This document shows positions 1 to 7,881 of a DNA stretch of 32,970 nucleotides, in pieces. The translations under genes and the position numbers were made by a program. The stretch spans positions 1 to 32,970 of the forward strand of contig NZ_FUXM01000027.1 of the NCBI RefSeq assembly GCF_900167165.1, given 5' to 3'. The notes beneath the pieces are model-generated. The model did no database searches and was not told where the DNA came from. It saw only the letters and a list, made by a program, of their open reading frames with translations. This stretch comes from Carboxydocella sporoproducens DSM 16521. GTDB lineage: Bacteria > Bacillota > GCA-003054495 > Carboxydocellales > Carboxydocellaceae. Within the stretch, counting starts at the first letter, position 1. Every line of letters starts with the position of its first letter.

Positions 1-209
1 CCTGACTTCTTGATTTCATGGCGGGAAGCACCTTCCAGGAGCCGGTTAAAGGCCCACCGCATACAAGCACAGAAGAGACGCATCTCCGTAGTCAGCGGAT
101 CTTCTTCGCCCCGGCTCCACTTCGAAGACCGGTGAGCCGGGTAAATCTCCGGAAAAAACTCCCCGCACACAGTTATGCTAAATTTGTTCTTCTCGTGTTT
201 CTCTGGCAT
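1..209 (-). CDS. tnpB: TnpB-like transposon protein, N-terminal part, cut by the window edge
   Basis: The frame is open for 69 codons from an ATG at 209 to the left edge. The segment with MRLFCACMRWAFNRLLEG followed by SRHEIKKSG resembles the N-terminal region of TnpB/OrfB proteins of IS200/IS605 and IS607 elements (RNA-guided nucleases carried by transposons). An in-frame stop lies just upstream, so the ATG at 209 is the likely start; GGGGAG sits about 9 bases before it. The gene start overlaps the 31-codon ORF at 178-273, as tnpA and tnpB often overlap in IS607 elements. The catalytic RuvC part is outside the window, so activity cannot be judged. Family assignment is by recollection of the motif only. 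Confidence 0.55.
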   Translation of the reverse strand, partial: MPEKHEKNKFSITVCGEFFPEIYPAHRSSKWSRGEEDPLTTEMRLFCACMRWAFNRLLEGASRHEIKKS

Positions 210-273
210 TCCTGATCAGCTCCCCGAAAACCCTGCCGGACTTTGCTGCTTCTCCAATGGATAATAGTTCCAT
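178..273 (-). pseudogene. 31-codon ORF resembling a deleted IS607-type recombinase (TnpA)
   Basis: The ORF begins MELLSIGEAAKSG, which resembles the MerR-like DNA-binding start of IS607 serine recombinases (typically M-x-LLSIGEAAK). The other 18 or so residues (GRVFGELIRNARETREEQI) carry no recombinase catalytic motif, and the usual 200-residue protein is absent. The simplest reading is a tnpA that lost its middle, leaving its two ends joined in front of tnpB. It could also be a chance short ORF. No good ribosome binding site precedes its ATG. Confidence 0.35.
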
Positions 274-412
274 ACTTTTAATGTAGCAAAACAGTTAAAT
301 ACAATCAATTATAGTCTAGTTTTTCCGTAACTGCTGCATACCTCCTTCACTTACAGCTTGTCCTGGTGTATTTATTCTAACTTCTACTTTTTCCGGCAAA
401 TTCCTGCCGCCG
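274..412 (-). other. Gap upstream of the TnpB-like gene; possible -10 box only
   Basis: On the minus strand a TATAAT hexamer lies at 308-313, 35 bases before the short ORF, but I see no convincing -35 box. A weak 5-bp hairpin (CGGCA/TGCCG) follows the YedF-like stop without a T-run, so no clear terminator separates the two units. A stretch of 27 open codons ends in TAG near 323; I do not recognise it. Confidence 0.25.
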
Positions 413-751
413 CTAAAAATTTATTACCGTTTCAGCCTGCAACATTTTTTCCTGGATGGTTGCCATATTGGAAACCTGGCCCACTACCAGTTTATCCTTG
501 AGCTGATAATAATCCAGACAGGTGCCACAGGCCAGCAGATCTACGCCCCGTTCCGCCAGCACTTGCAGGGATTCCGCTGCCACCGAACCCTCTACCAGCA
601 ATTTCACTCCACTGTTCAGAAATAAAATGGCGCCAGGCAGTGCCTCAGCACTGGTCAAAGTATAAAAGAAATTCTTCATCAGCAATTTCCCCAGTTCCTC
701 CGGGCCATTACCTAAAACCTCACTGGTAATCACCATTACCTTATTGGCCAT
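413..751 (-). CDS. yedF: YedF/DsrE-like sulfur-relay protein
   Basis: The 112-residue product has the single alpha/beta domain of the DsrE/DsrF-like fold: a first strand MANKVMVITSEVLG, a glycine-rich LGNGPEELGKLL turn, and the conserved cysteine segment LLACGTCLDYYQL near residue 78. It matches the C-terminal domain of YedF, a protein linked to selenium metabolism in Firmicutes, but lacks the usual N-terminal TusA-like domain, so it is about half the length of full YedF. A strong AAAGGAGGAG stands 7-8 bases before the ATG. The gene is alone behind its own extended -10 promoter. The substrate is unknown; the family name is firm, the selenium link is inference. Confidence 0.7.
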   Translation of the reverse strand: MANKVMVITSEVLGNGPEELGKLLMKNFFYTLTSAEALPGAILFLNSGVKLLVEGSVAAESLQVLAERGVDLLACGTCLDYYQLKDKLVVGQVSNMATIQEKMLQAETVINF

Positions 752-821
752 TTGGGCTCTCCTCCTTTACAGTTAACGCTTTAAACATCTGATCTCTCCC
801 CTGAAGTTTTTTCTGTTGCAA

Positions 822-830
822 ATTATAGCA
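822..830 (-). promoter_or_regulatory. Extended -10 promoter for the YedF-like gene
   Basis: On the minus strand TGC directly precedes TATAAT (822-827), the TGn extended -10 pattern of housekeeping sigma promoters. No good -35 box is present. The start point would be near 815, giving a leader of about 64 bases. Copies of CTCTCCC and GGGGAGAG flank the -10 box as a spaced inverted repeat and might be an operator. Confidence 0.5.
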
Positions 831-924
831 GATTGGGAGAGCTGGTAGGTAAAGTATAATGATTTTTAATCAAGCGGTAATGCCTATAAATATTTTTTAT
901 GCCTGCAGCTTGCCTGACTTACCC

Positions 925-950
925 CAAAAAAATAGCCCCTAAAGCGGGGC
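925..950 (-). terminator. Terminator after glgA
   Basis: The minus-strand transcript forms a GCCCC/GGGGC stem (935-939 with 946-950), with loop GCUUUA, followed by UAUUUUUUU. The hairpin starts 8 bases after the glgA stop codon. Confidence 0.85.
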
Positions 951-957
951 GTTTCCT

Positions 958-2442
958 TTAAGCTATTCTTTCCAGATGCAGGCGTCTGGCCAGGGCTGCT
1001 TCATATAATTCCATGTATTCAGCGGCCGCTTTGTTCCAGGAATTATCTTCCCGGAGCGCCCCCAGTACCAGTTTACGCCAGAGATAAGGGTGATGCTGAT
1101 AAATCTCCAGGGCCCGTTCTACCGCCCGCAAAAAGGCCCGGGCGTCATATTCAGCAAAAACAAAACCATTGCCGGTCTGGGTGCGGATATCAAAATCCTG
1201 GACAGTATCCGCCAGGCCACCGGTAGCCCGCACCACCGGGATGGTGCCATAGCGCAGGGCAATCAGCTGGCCTAAACCACAGGGCTCAAACCGGGAAGGC
1301 ATCAAAAAGATATCGGCTCCGGCATAGATGCGCTGGGCCAGCACCCCATTAAAGCCGATAAACACTCCCACCTTTTCCGGATAACGCTGTTTCAACTGAC
1401 GGAAAAACTGTTCATAGCGCGCCTCTCCCAATCCCAGCACTACCAGCTGGACATCCCGTGCCAGCAACTGGTCTGCGCTTTCTACCAGCAAATCCAGCCC
1501 CTTCTGCTCCACCAGCCGACTGACCAGCCCCATTACCGGCACATCCTGCACCGGCAGACCCAGTTCCTGTTGCAAAGCGTATTTGTTTTCCCGCTTCATT
1601 TCCGGTGAGTCGGCATCATAGTTGCGATAAATGCGCGGGTCGGTCCTGGGATCGAACTCGTGGAAGTTAATGCCATTGACGATTCCGGACAGGTCAGCCG
1701 CCCTCTTTCTCAACAACCCATCCAGCCTTTCCCCGTATTCCGGAGTCTGAATTTCCCTGGCATAGGTGCGGCTGACGGTATTGATTTTATCGGCATAAAC
1801 CAGACCGGCCTTCAGGAAATTGAAACTGCCGTAAAACTCTACTCCCTCAGGATGGAATACCCGTTGCCGATCTACTCCCAGCCAATCCAGCAGATAGGGA
1901 TCATGGTGGCCCTGGTACTGCAGATTGTGGATGGTAAAAATGGTGGAGATTTTCTCATAAAACGGCTGGGAGCGATATTTTTCCTCCAGCAAAAGGGCAA
2001 TGGGCCCCGCTTGCCAGTCATTTAAATGAATAATATCCGGCTGAAAATCCAGCTGGGGCAGCATTTCCAGCACCGCCTTACAGAAGAAAGCAAATCTTTC
2101 CCCATCATCATGATGACAGTAAAAGCCGTCCCGGTCAAAATAATGATAGTTATCGATAAAGTAAACCGGAATTTGTCGATGAATCTCCCCTAAATGAGCC
2201 TCGATATAGTTTTGCCGGACAATCGCTGTCTCCCGCCGCGGTCCAAATTCCACAGGAAAATCGGTGACAGTGCTCTGTTTTCCCACTTCCCGGTAGCGGG
2301 GTAAAACGATCCGCACATCATTACCCATAACCGCCAGAGCTTTGGGCAGGGAGCCCGCCACATCCGCCAGCCCCCCTGTCTTGGCAAAAGGAGCGACTTC
2401 TGCGGAGACCAGCAAAATCTTTAAATTCCGTTCCAGAAGCAT
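958..2442 (-). CDS. glgA: Glycogen synthase (ADP-glucose type)
   Basis: This GT5-family glucosyltransferase transfers glucose from ADP-glucose to the non-reducing end of growing alpha-1,4-glucan. The KTGGL motif that contacts the nucleotide sugar is at residues 21-25, and the C-terminal catalytic EPCGL segment starts at residue 386 (E-x7-E region), followed by ATGGLADTV. The length of 494 residues is slightly above the usual 475-485. The start is well set by a GGGAGG ribosome binding site 6 bases from the ATG. That site lies in the 3' arm of a long hairpin (2449-2498), so translation may depend on RNA structure. No other glycogen genes (glgC, glgB, glgP) are nearby; it follows the aroCKB-tldD operon, from which it may be partly insulated. 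Confidence 0.95.
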   Translation of the reverse strand: MLLERNLKILLVSAEVAPFAKTGGLADVAGSLPKALAVMGNDVRIVLPRYREVGKQSTVTDFPVEFGPRRETAIVRQNYIEAHLGEIHRQIPVYFIDNYHYFDRDGFYCHHDDGERFAFFCKAVLEMLPQLDFQPDIIHLNDWQAGPIALLLEEKYRSQPFYEKISTIFTIHNLQYQGHHDPYLLDWLGVDRQRVFHPEGVEFYGSFNFLKAGLVYADKINTVSRTYAREIQTPEYGERLDGLLRKRAADLSGIVNGINFHEFDPRTDPRIYRNYDADSPEMKRENKYALQQELGLPVQDVPVMGLVSRLVEQKGLDLLVESADQLLARDVQLVVLGLGEARYEQFFRQLKQRYPEKVGVFIGFNGVLAQRIYAGADIFLMPSRFEPCGLGQLIALRYGTIPVVRATGGLADTVQDFDIRTQTGNGFVFAEYDARAFLRAVERALEIYQHHPYLWRKLVLGALREDNSWNKAAAEYMELYEAALARRLHLERIA

Positions 2443-2498
2443 AAAAAACCTCCCTCTTCTGACAGTTTCCTCTGTTAGTATGAGTCGGAAGAGGGAGG
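2443..2498 (-). terminator. Hairpin between tldD and glgA: terminator that also covers the glgA ribosome binding site
   Basis: Arms 2449-2463 and 2484-2498 pair over 15 positions with a single C-A mismatch, with a 20-base loop. In the minus-strand transcript the 3' arm ends GAGGGAGG and is followed by six U and then the glgA ATG. It therefore has the form of a rho-independent terminator for the upstream operon, while the same arm is the glgA ribosome binding site. Whether it stops transcription, blocks translation, or both, cannot be told from sequence. Confidence 0.7.
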
Positions 2499-2504
2499 AA
2501 CTAT

Positions 2505-3923
2505 TTACAGCCGGCGAATTTTTTTCTCGCCCGTAGCTGTTCCCCCGACCACCAACTCTTCCAGCAAGATGGTAGGCTGAGCATCACTCACCGGAACCCC
2601 TTGTCCGTCTTTGCCGCAGGTACCGATGGCAAAGCCCCAGTCTTTACCCACCCGCTGTACCTGTTGCAGGGCCCGGGGCCCATTGCCGGTGAGGGTCGCC
2701 CCTCGGACCGGATACCTGATTTCCCCGTCCTCAATCAGATAGCCCTCAGCTACGTCGAAAACAAAATCCCCGTTGGTTGTATTTACCTGTCCGCCACCCA
2801 TCTTTTTAACCAGCAAGCCATATTTCACATCCCGGATAATATCCTCCGGGTCCTCCTTACCAGGAGCGATATAGGTATTGGCCATGCGGGGAATGGGCTT
2901 GTAATGATAGCTCTCCCGCCGCCCATGGCCATTGGACTTCCGCCCTTCCTTGCCGGCGGTATGCCGGTCATAGAGATAATCCACCAGTACCCCGTTTTCG
3001 ATCAAGGTTACCGGCTGAGCCGGAGTGCCTTCATCATCATAGCGGTAAAAACCATACTTGCCTGCTAAGGTAGCATCATCGGCCACCGTTACCAGGGGAC
3101 TGGCCACCTCCTGGCCCAGTTTGCCCTGATAAACCGATAGCTGTTTTTGTACCAGGTCAGCCTCCAGGCCATGGCCACAGGCTTCATGGACCATGGTTCC
3201 CCCGGCTTCTCCGGCCATCACCACCGGCATTCGGCCTGCCGGAGCCGGTTTAGCCCCCAGCATCAGTACGGCTCGCCTGGCCGCATCCTGGGCCACAGCC
3301 GCTGGCTGTTCCTCCTGTAAAAACTCCCAGCCAACCACGCCGCCTACAGCATTATAACCGGTCTGGATGACTCCATCTGCTGCTGCGATAGCATTGACCA
3401 CAAACCTGAGGCGCCGGCGTTCATCTTCCACCAGCTGGCCCTCACTGCTGGCAATCACTACTTTTTGTTTTACATCCCCATAGGTGACAGAAACCTGGCG
3501 AATCCGCTCATCCGCCTGACGGGCTGCCGTATTGGCGGCTAGCACCGCCTCTACTTTGTTTTCTACCGGAATCTGTTCCGGCAGTTCCTTGATTACCGGC
3601 GCCGGAACCCTGGCACTGGGTGTAGTCAGGTCAAACACATATGTACCAGGCTGGGCCCCCGCCACCCCTTTGGCCGCCACCTGAGCCGCCTGTTCCAGAC
3701 CGGACTGGGACAGGTCATTGGTATAGGCATAGGCGGTAGTTTCTCCACTGATTACTCGAATCCCGGCACCACAGTCAATCCCGGTATTAATCCGTTCAAT
3801 CCGATTATCCTCACAGGTAATAATGGTGGTTTCCTTTTCCTCAAAAAAGATATCGGCAAAATCGCCACCCCGGGCCAGGGCCTTTTGCAAAACCGCCACC
3901 CAATCGGCGCGTTTCAGCATCAT
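2505..3923 (-). CDS. tldD: TldD family metalloprotease
   Basis: The TldD/TldE (PmbA) family includes zinc proteases that act on small proteins and peptides, for example in maturation of microcin B17. The metal motif HEACGH is present at residues 246-251 and a likely third ligand, Cys436, lies in IGTCGKDGQG. The length of 472 residues is normal for TldD, and the intact HExxxH motif marks this as the catalytic rather than the TldE-type partner. No tldE gene is next to it. The start ATG overlaps the aroB stop as ATGA, so it is translationally coupled to the shikimate genes. No link between TldD and aromatic synthesis is known to me; the coupling may be only for expression. Confidence 0.93.
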   Translation of the reverse strand: MMLKRADWVAVLQKALARGGDFADIFFEEKETTIITCEDNRIERINTGIDCGAGIRVISGETTAYAYTNDLSQSGLEQAAQVAAKGVAGAQPGTYVFDLTTPSARVPAPVIKELPEQIPVENKVEAVLAANTAARQADERIRQVSVTYGDVKQKVVIASSEGQLVEDERRRLRFVVNAIAAADGVIQTGYNAVGGVVGWEFLQEEQPAAVAQDAARRAVLMLGAKPAPAGRMPVVMAGEAGGTMVHEACGHGLEADLVQKQLSVYQGKLGQEVASPLVTVADDATLAGKYGFYRYDDEGTPAQPVTLIENGVLVDYLYDRHTAGKEGRKSNGHGRRESYHYKPIPRMANTYIAPGKEDPEDIIRDVKYGLLVKKMGGGQVNTTNGDFVFDVAEGYLIEDGEIRYPVRGATLTGNGPRALQQVQRVGKDWGFAIGTCGKDGQGVPVSDAQPTILLEELVVGGTATGEKKIRRL

Positions 3924-5011
3924 ACCACCTCCGCAATTGCAGCTAAAATCAGCTGGCGATCCAGCTCCTTGACGATTTTCACTCCTCCGATGCGATCCGG
4001 CAGGATAAAAGTTAAACGCCCTTCCTCGCCTTTTTTGTCATAGAGCATGGCCTGCCAGAGAGCTTCCGGATCTACCCCCGGGGCCCGTACTGGTAAATTA
4101 AAGGCCGTAAGCAGCCGTTCCAGCCGTTCCAGTGCTGCCTCTTTCAGCCAGCCAGCCCGGACAGCCAGCCGGCTGGCCATGACCATGCCGACAGCCACTG
4201 CCTCACCATGCTTCCATTCCCGATACTGGCCCAGCGCCTCCAGGCCATGACCAAAAGTATGCCCAAAATTGAGGATAGCCCTTAGCCCCTGTTCCTGCTC
4301 ATCCTGGCTGACCACCTGGGCTTTGATGCTGCAGGAGGCCTTGACCATTTCCTGTACCGGCTGAGCCTGTCTCTGCCAGATTCCTTCTTTATTTTGCTCC
4401 AGAAACTCAAAGAAAAACTCATTCCAGATCATACCATATTTTACCACTTCCGCCAGACCGGCTGCCCATTCCCGTTCTGGCAGGGAGTTTAAGCTATCGA
4501 TGTCACTGACCACCAGCCGGGGCTGATAAAAAGCCCCGATCAGGTTTTTGCCTTTGGGGTGGTTGACTCCGGTTTTACCCCCCACACTGCTATCCACTTG
4601 AGCCAGCAAGGTAGTGGGAACCTGCACAAAATTGATACCGCGCATAAAGGTGGCAGCAGCAAAACCAGCCATATCGCCCACCACACCGCCACCGACGGCC
4701 ACTATCCAGCTCTGGCGATCCAAACCGGCAACCAGTGCCTGATCATACAAGGTCTGGACCGATTCCAAAGTCTTATACTCTTCCCCATCCGGCAAAATCG
4801 CTACCCGCCAGGAAAAACCGGCTTCCCGCAAGCCTTTTTCCACTTCTGACCCGTATAAATCCCAGACCAGGGGGTTGGTCACTACCAGTGCCCGCCGCCC
4901 TTTACCCAGGGTGGCCAGGCTTTCTCCTATCTGAACTAGCAGCTGACGTCCCACCAGAATCTCATAGCTGCGCCGCCCCAGTTCCACTTTAACTTTTTCC
5001 ACTCTTTTCAC
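3920..5011 (-). CDS. aroB: 3-dehydroquinate synthase
   Basis: AroB converts DAHP into 3-dehydroquinate, the second step of the shikimate pathway, using NAD and a divalent metal. The sequence shows the NAD-binding GGGVVGDMAGF at 107-117, the VPTTLLAQVDSSVGGKTGVN block at 131-150, and metal ligands Glu188 (AEVVKYG), His251 (NFGHTFGH) and His268 (KHGE). The length of 363 residues is typical. The start is GTG and overlaps aroK by 23 bases; a second GTG three codons later has a better spaced AGGTG in front and could be the true start. It is the third gene of aroC>aroK>aroB>tldD. Confidence 0.95.
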   Translation of the reverse strand: MKRVEKVKVELGRRSYEILVGRQLLVQIGESLATLGKGRRALVVTNPLVWDLYGSEVEKGLREAGFSWRVAILPDGEEYKTLESVQTLYDQALVAGLDRQSWIVAVGGGVVGDMAGFAAATFMRGINFVQVPTTLLAQVDSSVGGKTGVNHPKGKNLIGAFYQPRLVVSDIDSLNSLPEREWAAGLAEVVKYGMIWNEFFFEFLEQNKEGIWQRQAQPVQEMVKASCSIKAQVVSQDEQEQGLRAILNFGHTFGHGLEALGQYREWKHGEAVAVGMVMASRLAVRAGWLKEAALERLERLLTAFNLPVRAPGVDPEALWQAMLYDKKGEEGRLTFILPDRIGGVKIVKELDRQLILAAIAEVV

Positions 5012-5549
5012 CTGCCATCCTGCCTTTTATCCATTCGACCAGCTCCCGGGCAATCTGCTCCGGTTCTTTGCTGGAGGTATCGATAATCACTTCTGCTACC
5101 GACCGATAAACCGGTTCCCGCAGGCTCATCAGCTCCTCAATGCGGGCCCGCACATCCCCTTTGGTCCTGAGCAGTGGCCGTTTCCGCAACTGCCGCATTT
5201 TTACCCGCTGGAAAATCACCTCCGGGGTGGCTGTTAAGCCAATGATCACCCCGTGGGCCCTCATCAGTTCCACATTTTCCGCCTTCAAAACCATACCGCC
5301 CCCGGTGGAAACTATTCCCGGCTGTCCTGCCCAGTCCCGCACAATCCGCTTCAGAGCCAGGGTTTCTTCCGAACGAAAGCGAATTTCCCCGTGTTTGCGG
5401 AAAATATCCTCAATAGAGAGGCCTGTTACCTTTTCAATTTCCTGATCAGTATCCACCCAGGGCCATCCCAGTATGGCCGCCAGCCGTCGGGCAACAGCGG
5501 TTTTACCGGTACCCATAAAACCTGTTAAAAATACCAGCACTACCCTCAC
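4989..5549 (-). CDS. aroK: Shikimate kinase
   Basis: This kinase phosphorylates shikimate at the 3-hydroxyl using ATP. The Walker A loop GFMGTGKT is at residues 10-17, the DTD magnesium and shikimate site at 33-35, Arg59 in RFRSEE, and the STGGG shikimate-binding loop at 81-85. The length of 186 residues is a little above the usual 170-175, from a basic C-terminal tail that is read over the start of aroB. The start is GTG, fused to the aroC stop as GTGA, indicating coupled translation. Confidence 0.95.
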   Translation of the reverse strand: MRVVLVFLTGFMGTGKTAVARRLAAILGWPWVDTDQEIEKVTGLSIEDIFRKHGEIRFRSEETLALKRIVRDWAGQPGIVSTGGGMVLKAENVELMRAHGVIIGLTATPEVIFQRVKMRQLRKRPLLRTKGDVRARIEELMSLREPVYRSVAEVIIDTSSKEPEQIARELVEWIKGRMAGEKSGKS

Positions 5550-6694
5550 CTACCTAAAGCCACTTTCAGATCCTGCCAGTTATCTCCACCATATCTCTCC
5601 AGAATTGCATCAGCCAGCACCAGGGCCACCATCGCTTCTACCACTACCAGGGCTGCCGGTACAGCGCAGATATCACTGCGTTCAATCGAAGCCAGATACG
5701 GCTGGTTGGTTTCGATATCCACACTGCGCAAAGGACGATAGAGGGTGGGAATGGGCTTCATTGCTGCCCGCACAATAATGGGCTCACCGTTACTGATACC
5801 ACCTTCAATCCCTCCGGCCCGGTTAGTCTCCCGGTAATACCCCCGTCCCTCTTCCCAGAAAATTTCATCATGCACTTCCGAACCAGGACGGGCTGCGGCG
5901 AGAAACCCCATCCCGATTTCCACCCCTTTGATGGCCTGGATACTCATTACAGCCTGCGCCAGCCGCCCGTCCAGCCGCCGGTCCCAGTGGACATGGCTGC
6001 CCAGCCCCACCGGTACTCCCAGGGCAGCTACCTCCACTACCCCGCCCAGGGAATCTCCTGCTGCCCGGGCTTCATCAATAGCGGCCATCATCTTCCGGCT
6101 GGCCTTTTCATCGGCACAAAAAACAGGAGACCGGGGTATCCGGCAAGCAATCTCCTCCCAGGTTAGGTCGGAAGTATCTGCGGTTACACCACCTATTGCT
6201 GTCACCTGCCCAACTAATTCTATTCCGGCTGCCCTCAACAAGGCCCTGGCCACAGCACCGGCTGCCACCCGGGCAGCTGTTTCCCGGGCCGAAGCCCGTT
6301 CCAGTATATTCCGCAGGTCCCCGTGTTTGTATTTTATGCCACCACTCAAATCCGCGTGACCAGGCCGGGCCCGGGTCACTTTTTTTTCTGTCCCCGTCCC
6401 TTCCGTTCGGGGATGGGGAGACATTATTTCCTGCCAGTTTTCCCAGTCCCGGTTGCGAATTAACAAACTGATGGGACTGCCCAGAGTCAGACCGTGCCTG
6501 ATTCCGCTCAAAATTTCCACTTCATCCTTTTCTATGGCCATGCGCCCACCGCGGCCATAACCCTGCTGGCGGCGCCATAGCTGCTCATCAATCTCTGCTT
6601 TGGTCAGAGGCACCCCTGCCGGCATTCCTTCAATGATCACTGTTAACGCCGGCCCGTGGGATTCCCCGGCAGTTAAAAAGCGCAATCTCCTCAT
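5546..6694 (-). CDS. aroC: Chorismate synthase
   Basis: AroC makes chorismate from EPSP using reduced FMN, the last common step to aromatic amino acids, folates and quinones. Conserved features include GESHGPALT at 10-18, the [17 protein letters not shown] segment, and the [13 protein letters not shown] flavin-site block. The length of 382 residues fits the family. The ATG is preceded by GGAGGAGCAGGG. It is the first gene of the aroC>aroK>aroB>tldD operon. I saw no convincing promoter in the short gap to the pilus terminator, so transcription may start close to or within that gap. The EPSP synthase gene aroA is not in the window. Confidence 0.96.
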   Translation of the reverse strand: MRRLRFLTAGESHGPALTVIIEGMPAGVPLTKAEIDEQLWRRQQGYGRGGRMAIEKDEVEILSGIRHGLTLGSPISLLIRNRDWENWQEIMSPHPRTEGTGTEKKVTRARPGHADLSGGIKYKHGDLRNILERASARETAARVAAGAVARALLRAAGIELVGQVTAIGGVTADTSDLTWEEIACRIPRSPVFCADEKASRKMMAAIDEARAAGDSLGGVVEVAALGVPVGLGSHVHWDRRLDGRLAQAVMSIQAIKGVEIGMGFLAAARPGSEVHDEIFWEEGRGYYRETNRAGGIEGGISNGEPIIVRAAMKPIPTLYRPLRSVDIETNQPYLASIERSDICAVPAALVVVEAMVALVLADAILERYGGDNWQDLKVALGR

Positions 6695-6713
6695 CCCTGC
6701 TCCTCCTCAACTC

Positions 6714-6753
6714 AAAAAAATAGCAGATAACATCATCCTGGATGTTATCTACT
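6714..6753 (-). terminator. Terminator at the end of the pilus operon
   Basis: Minus-strand arms at 6741-6753 and 6722-6734 form a 13-bp stem with one G-U pair and a 6-base loop, followed by UAUUUUUUU. It lies between pilO and aroC and should separate the two operons. Confidence 0.9.
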
Positions 6754-6784
6754 ATTATGCCGCCAAAACCAGTATGTTGTCAAT

Positions 6785-7342
6785 TTACACCTCCGAGGGC
6801 AAAAAATAAATTACCAGATTCAAGTCCAGTCGCTGCCCCTGTTCACTGGTACTGAGCTCCCCGGCCTGTACCCGGACAGCCCGGGGCAGTTTTTCCAGGT
6901 CGGCAAGAAAATCCCGCAAAGCCTGACGGCTGCCGCTTAAAGCCAGCGCCATCTGCACACTCTTGACCTTCACCCCGGCAACAGTTTGTTCCTCCTGCTG
7001 GGAATTGAGGCGCACCAGTTCAAGAGTGACCTGATGCTCCTGGGCCAGCTGGCGCAATTGCCCCAGCAGATCAGCCTGAGCCAGGCTGGAAGGCAAGCGC
7101 TTTTCCAGTTCCCGGCCCTGTTGTTCTAAGGCCAGGCTTTTCTGGACCACGGCTGCTTGCGCCTGTAGCTGCTGTTTTTGTTGCTGCAGAAGCAGCAGTT
7201 CCTGTTCCCGCAGAGCCTTTTTTACCTGCAAGGGCTCAATCCCATAGTAATAGGCCAGGGTAAAAACAAGCAATACTGCTGCCAGTTTAATCAACTTTTT
7301 TTCCCGCTCAGTCAGGGTAAAACTCAATCCCGGCAGTTTCAT
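6785..7342 (-). CDS. pilO: PilO-like type IV pilus assembly protein
   Basis: The 185-residue product has a short cytoplasmic start, one membrane segment near residues 18-35 (LAAVLLVFTLAYYYGI), a long glutamine-rich coiled coil to about residue 100, and a C-terminal alpha/beta domain with LSGSRQALRDFLADLEKLP typical of PilO. PilO pairs with PilN and links the PilM ring in the cytoplasm to the pilus machinery outside the membrane. Its start overlaps pilN by 4 bases, with GGAGGGGAAGG in front. It is the last gene of the operon. PilP and PilQ are absent, as expected for an organism without an outer membrane. Confidence 0.85.
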   Translation of the reverse strand: MKLPGLSFTLTEREKKLIKLAAVLLVFTLAYYYGIEPLQVKKALREQELLLLQQQKQQLQAQAAVVQKSLALEQQGRELEKRLPSSLAQADLLGQLRQLAQEHQVTLELVRLNSQQEEQTVAGVKVKSVQMALALSGSRQALRDFLADLEKLPRAVRVQAGELSTSEQGQRLDLNLVIYFLPSEV

Positions 7343-7881
7343 TGTCCTTCCCCTCCCTGACTGATGGTAAAGGCATAGCTACCCTGTTCAGCCTGACGCA
7401 CCAGTTCCCTGACTACAGCAGCCTGCCAGTATTTATCCTGTTCCAGTTTGGCCTGGAAAGCCTCTATTGCCGCTGTATTCCGGCTCTCCCCCTGAAAAAG
7501 CCAGTCTGCCGGTGCCGGTCCAAATTTGATCCGGCTTAGTGTCAGTTCCGTTCCGGCATAGCCCTCCACTTTAGCAATGGCGCCCTGCCAGTTGGTAGGG
7601 TTTCCCTCCAGTTCCCGCCAGACCCGCTGCTGCACCTCAATCCTTTTGGCCAGGCGCAGCACCTGGTTCTGCTTCTCTACCTGGCTCTTCAACTGCTGTA
7701 ATGCCGCTTTTTCCTGTTCCACAGCCTGGCCCAGGCTATATACCTGCCAGCCAACTATCCCCAGCCAGCCCAGCAACAGGATGCCCGCCCCCGTTATTAA
7801 CCAGCGTTCCTGCAGGGCAGGGCCTTTGCGCTCCGGCTGCTGGGCCAGATGGGTTCGCGGTGCTAAAAGGTTAACCTGCAT
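7339..7881 (-). CDS. pilN: PilN-like type IV pilus assembly protein
   Basis: The 180-residue product starts MQVNLLAPRT, the N-terminal pattern (x-NLLP-like) by which PilN binds PilM. A membrane segment follows near residues 28-48 (WLITGAGILLLGWLGIVGW), then a coiled coil and a small C-terminal ferredoxin-like domain. PilN forms a heterodimer with PilO across the membrane. The ATG directly follows the pilM stop and the gene overlaps pilO by 4 bases, so the three are coupled. Confidence 0.85.
   Translation of the reverse strand: MQVNLLAPRTHLAQQPERKGPALQERWLITGAGILLLGWLGIVGWQVYSLGQAVEQEKAALQQLKSQVEKQNQVLRLAKRIEVQQRVWRELEGNPTNWQGAIAKVEGYAGTELTLSRIKFGPAPADWLFQGESRNTAAIEAFQAKLEQDKYWQAAVVRELVRQAEQGSYAFTISQGGEGQ

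Noticed and set aside
18-215. 65-codon plus-strand frame at the left edge
   Set aside because: It is antisense to the TnpB-like gene and has no ribosome binding site or recognisable features.
274-360. Open frame ending near 323 on the minus strand as a gene
   Set aside because: It has only about 27 codons, no ribosome binding site and no recognisable family.
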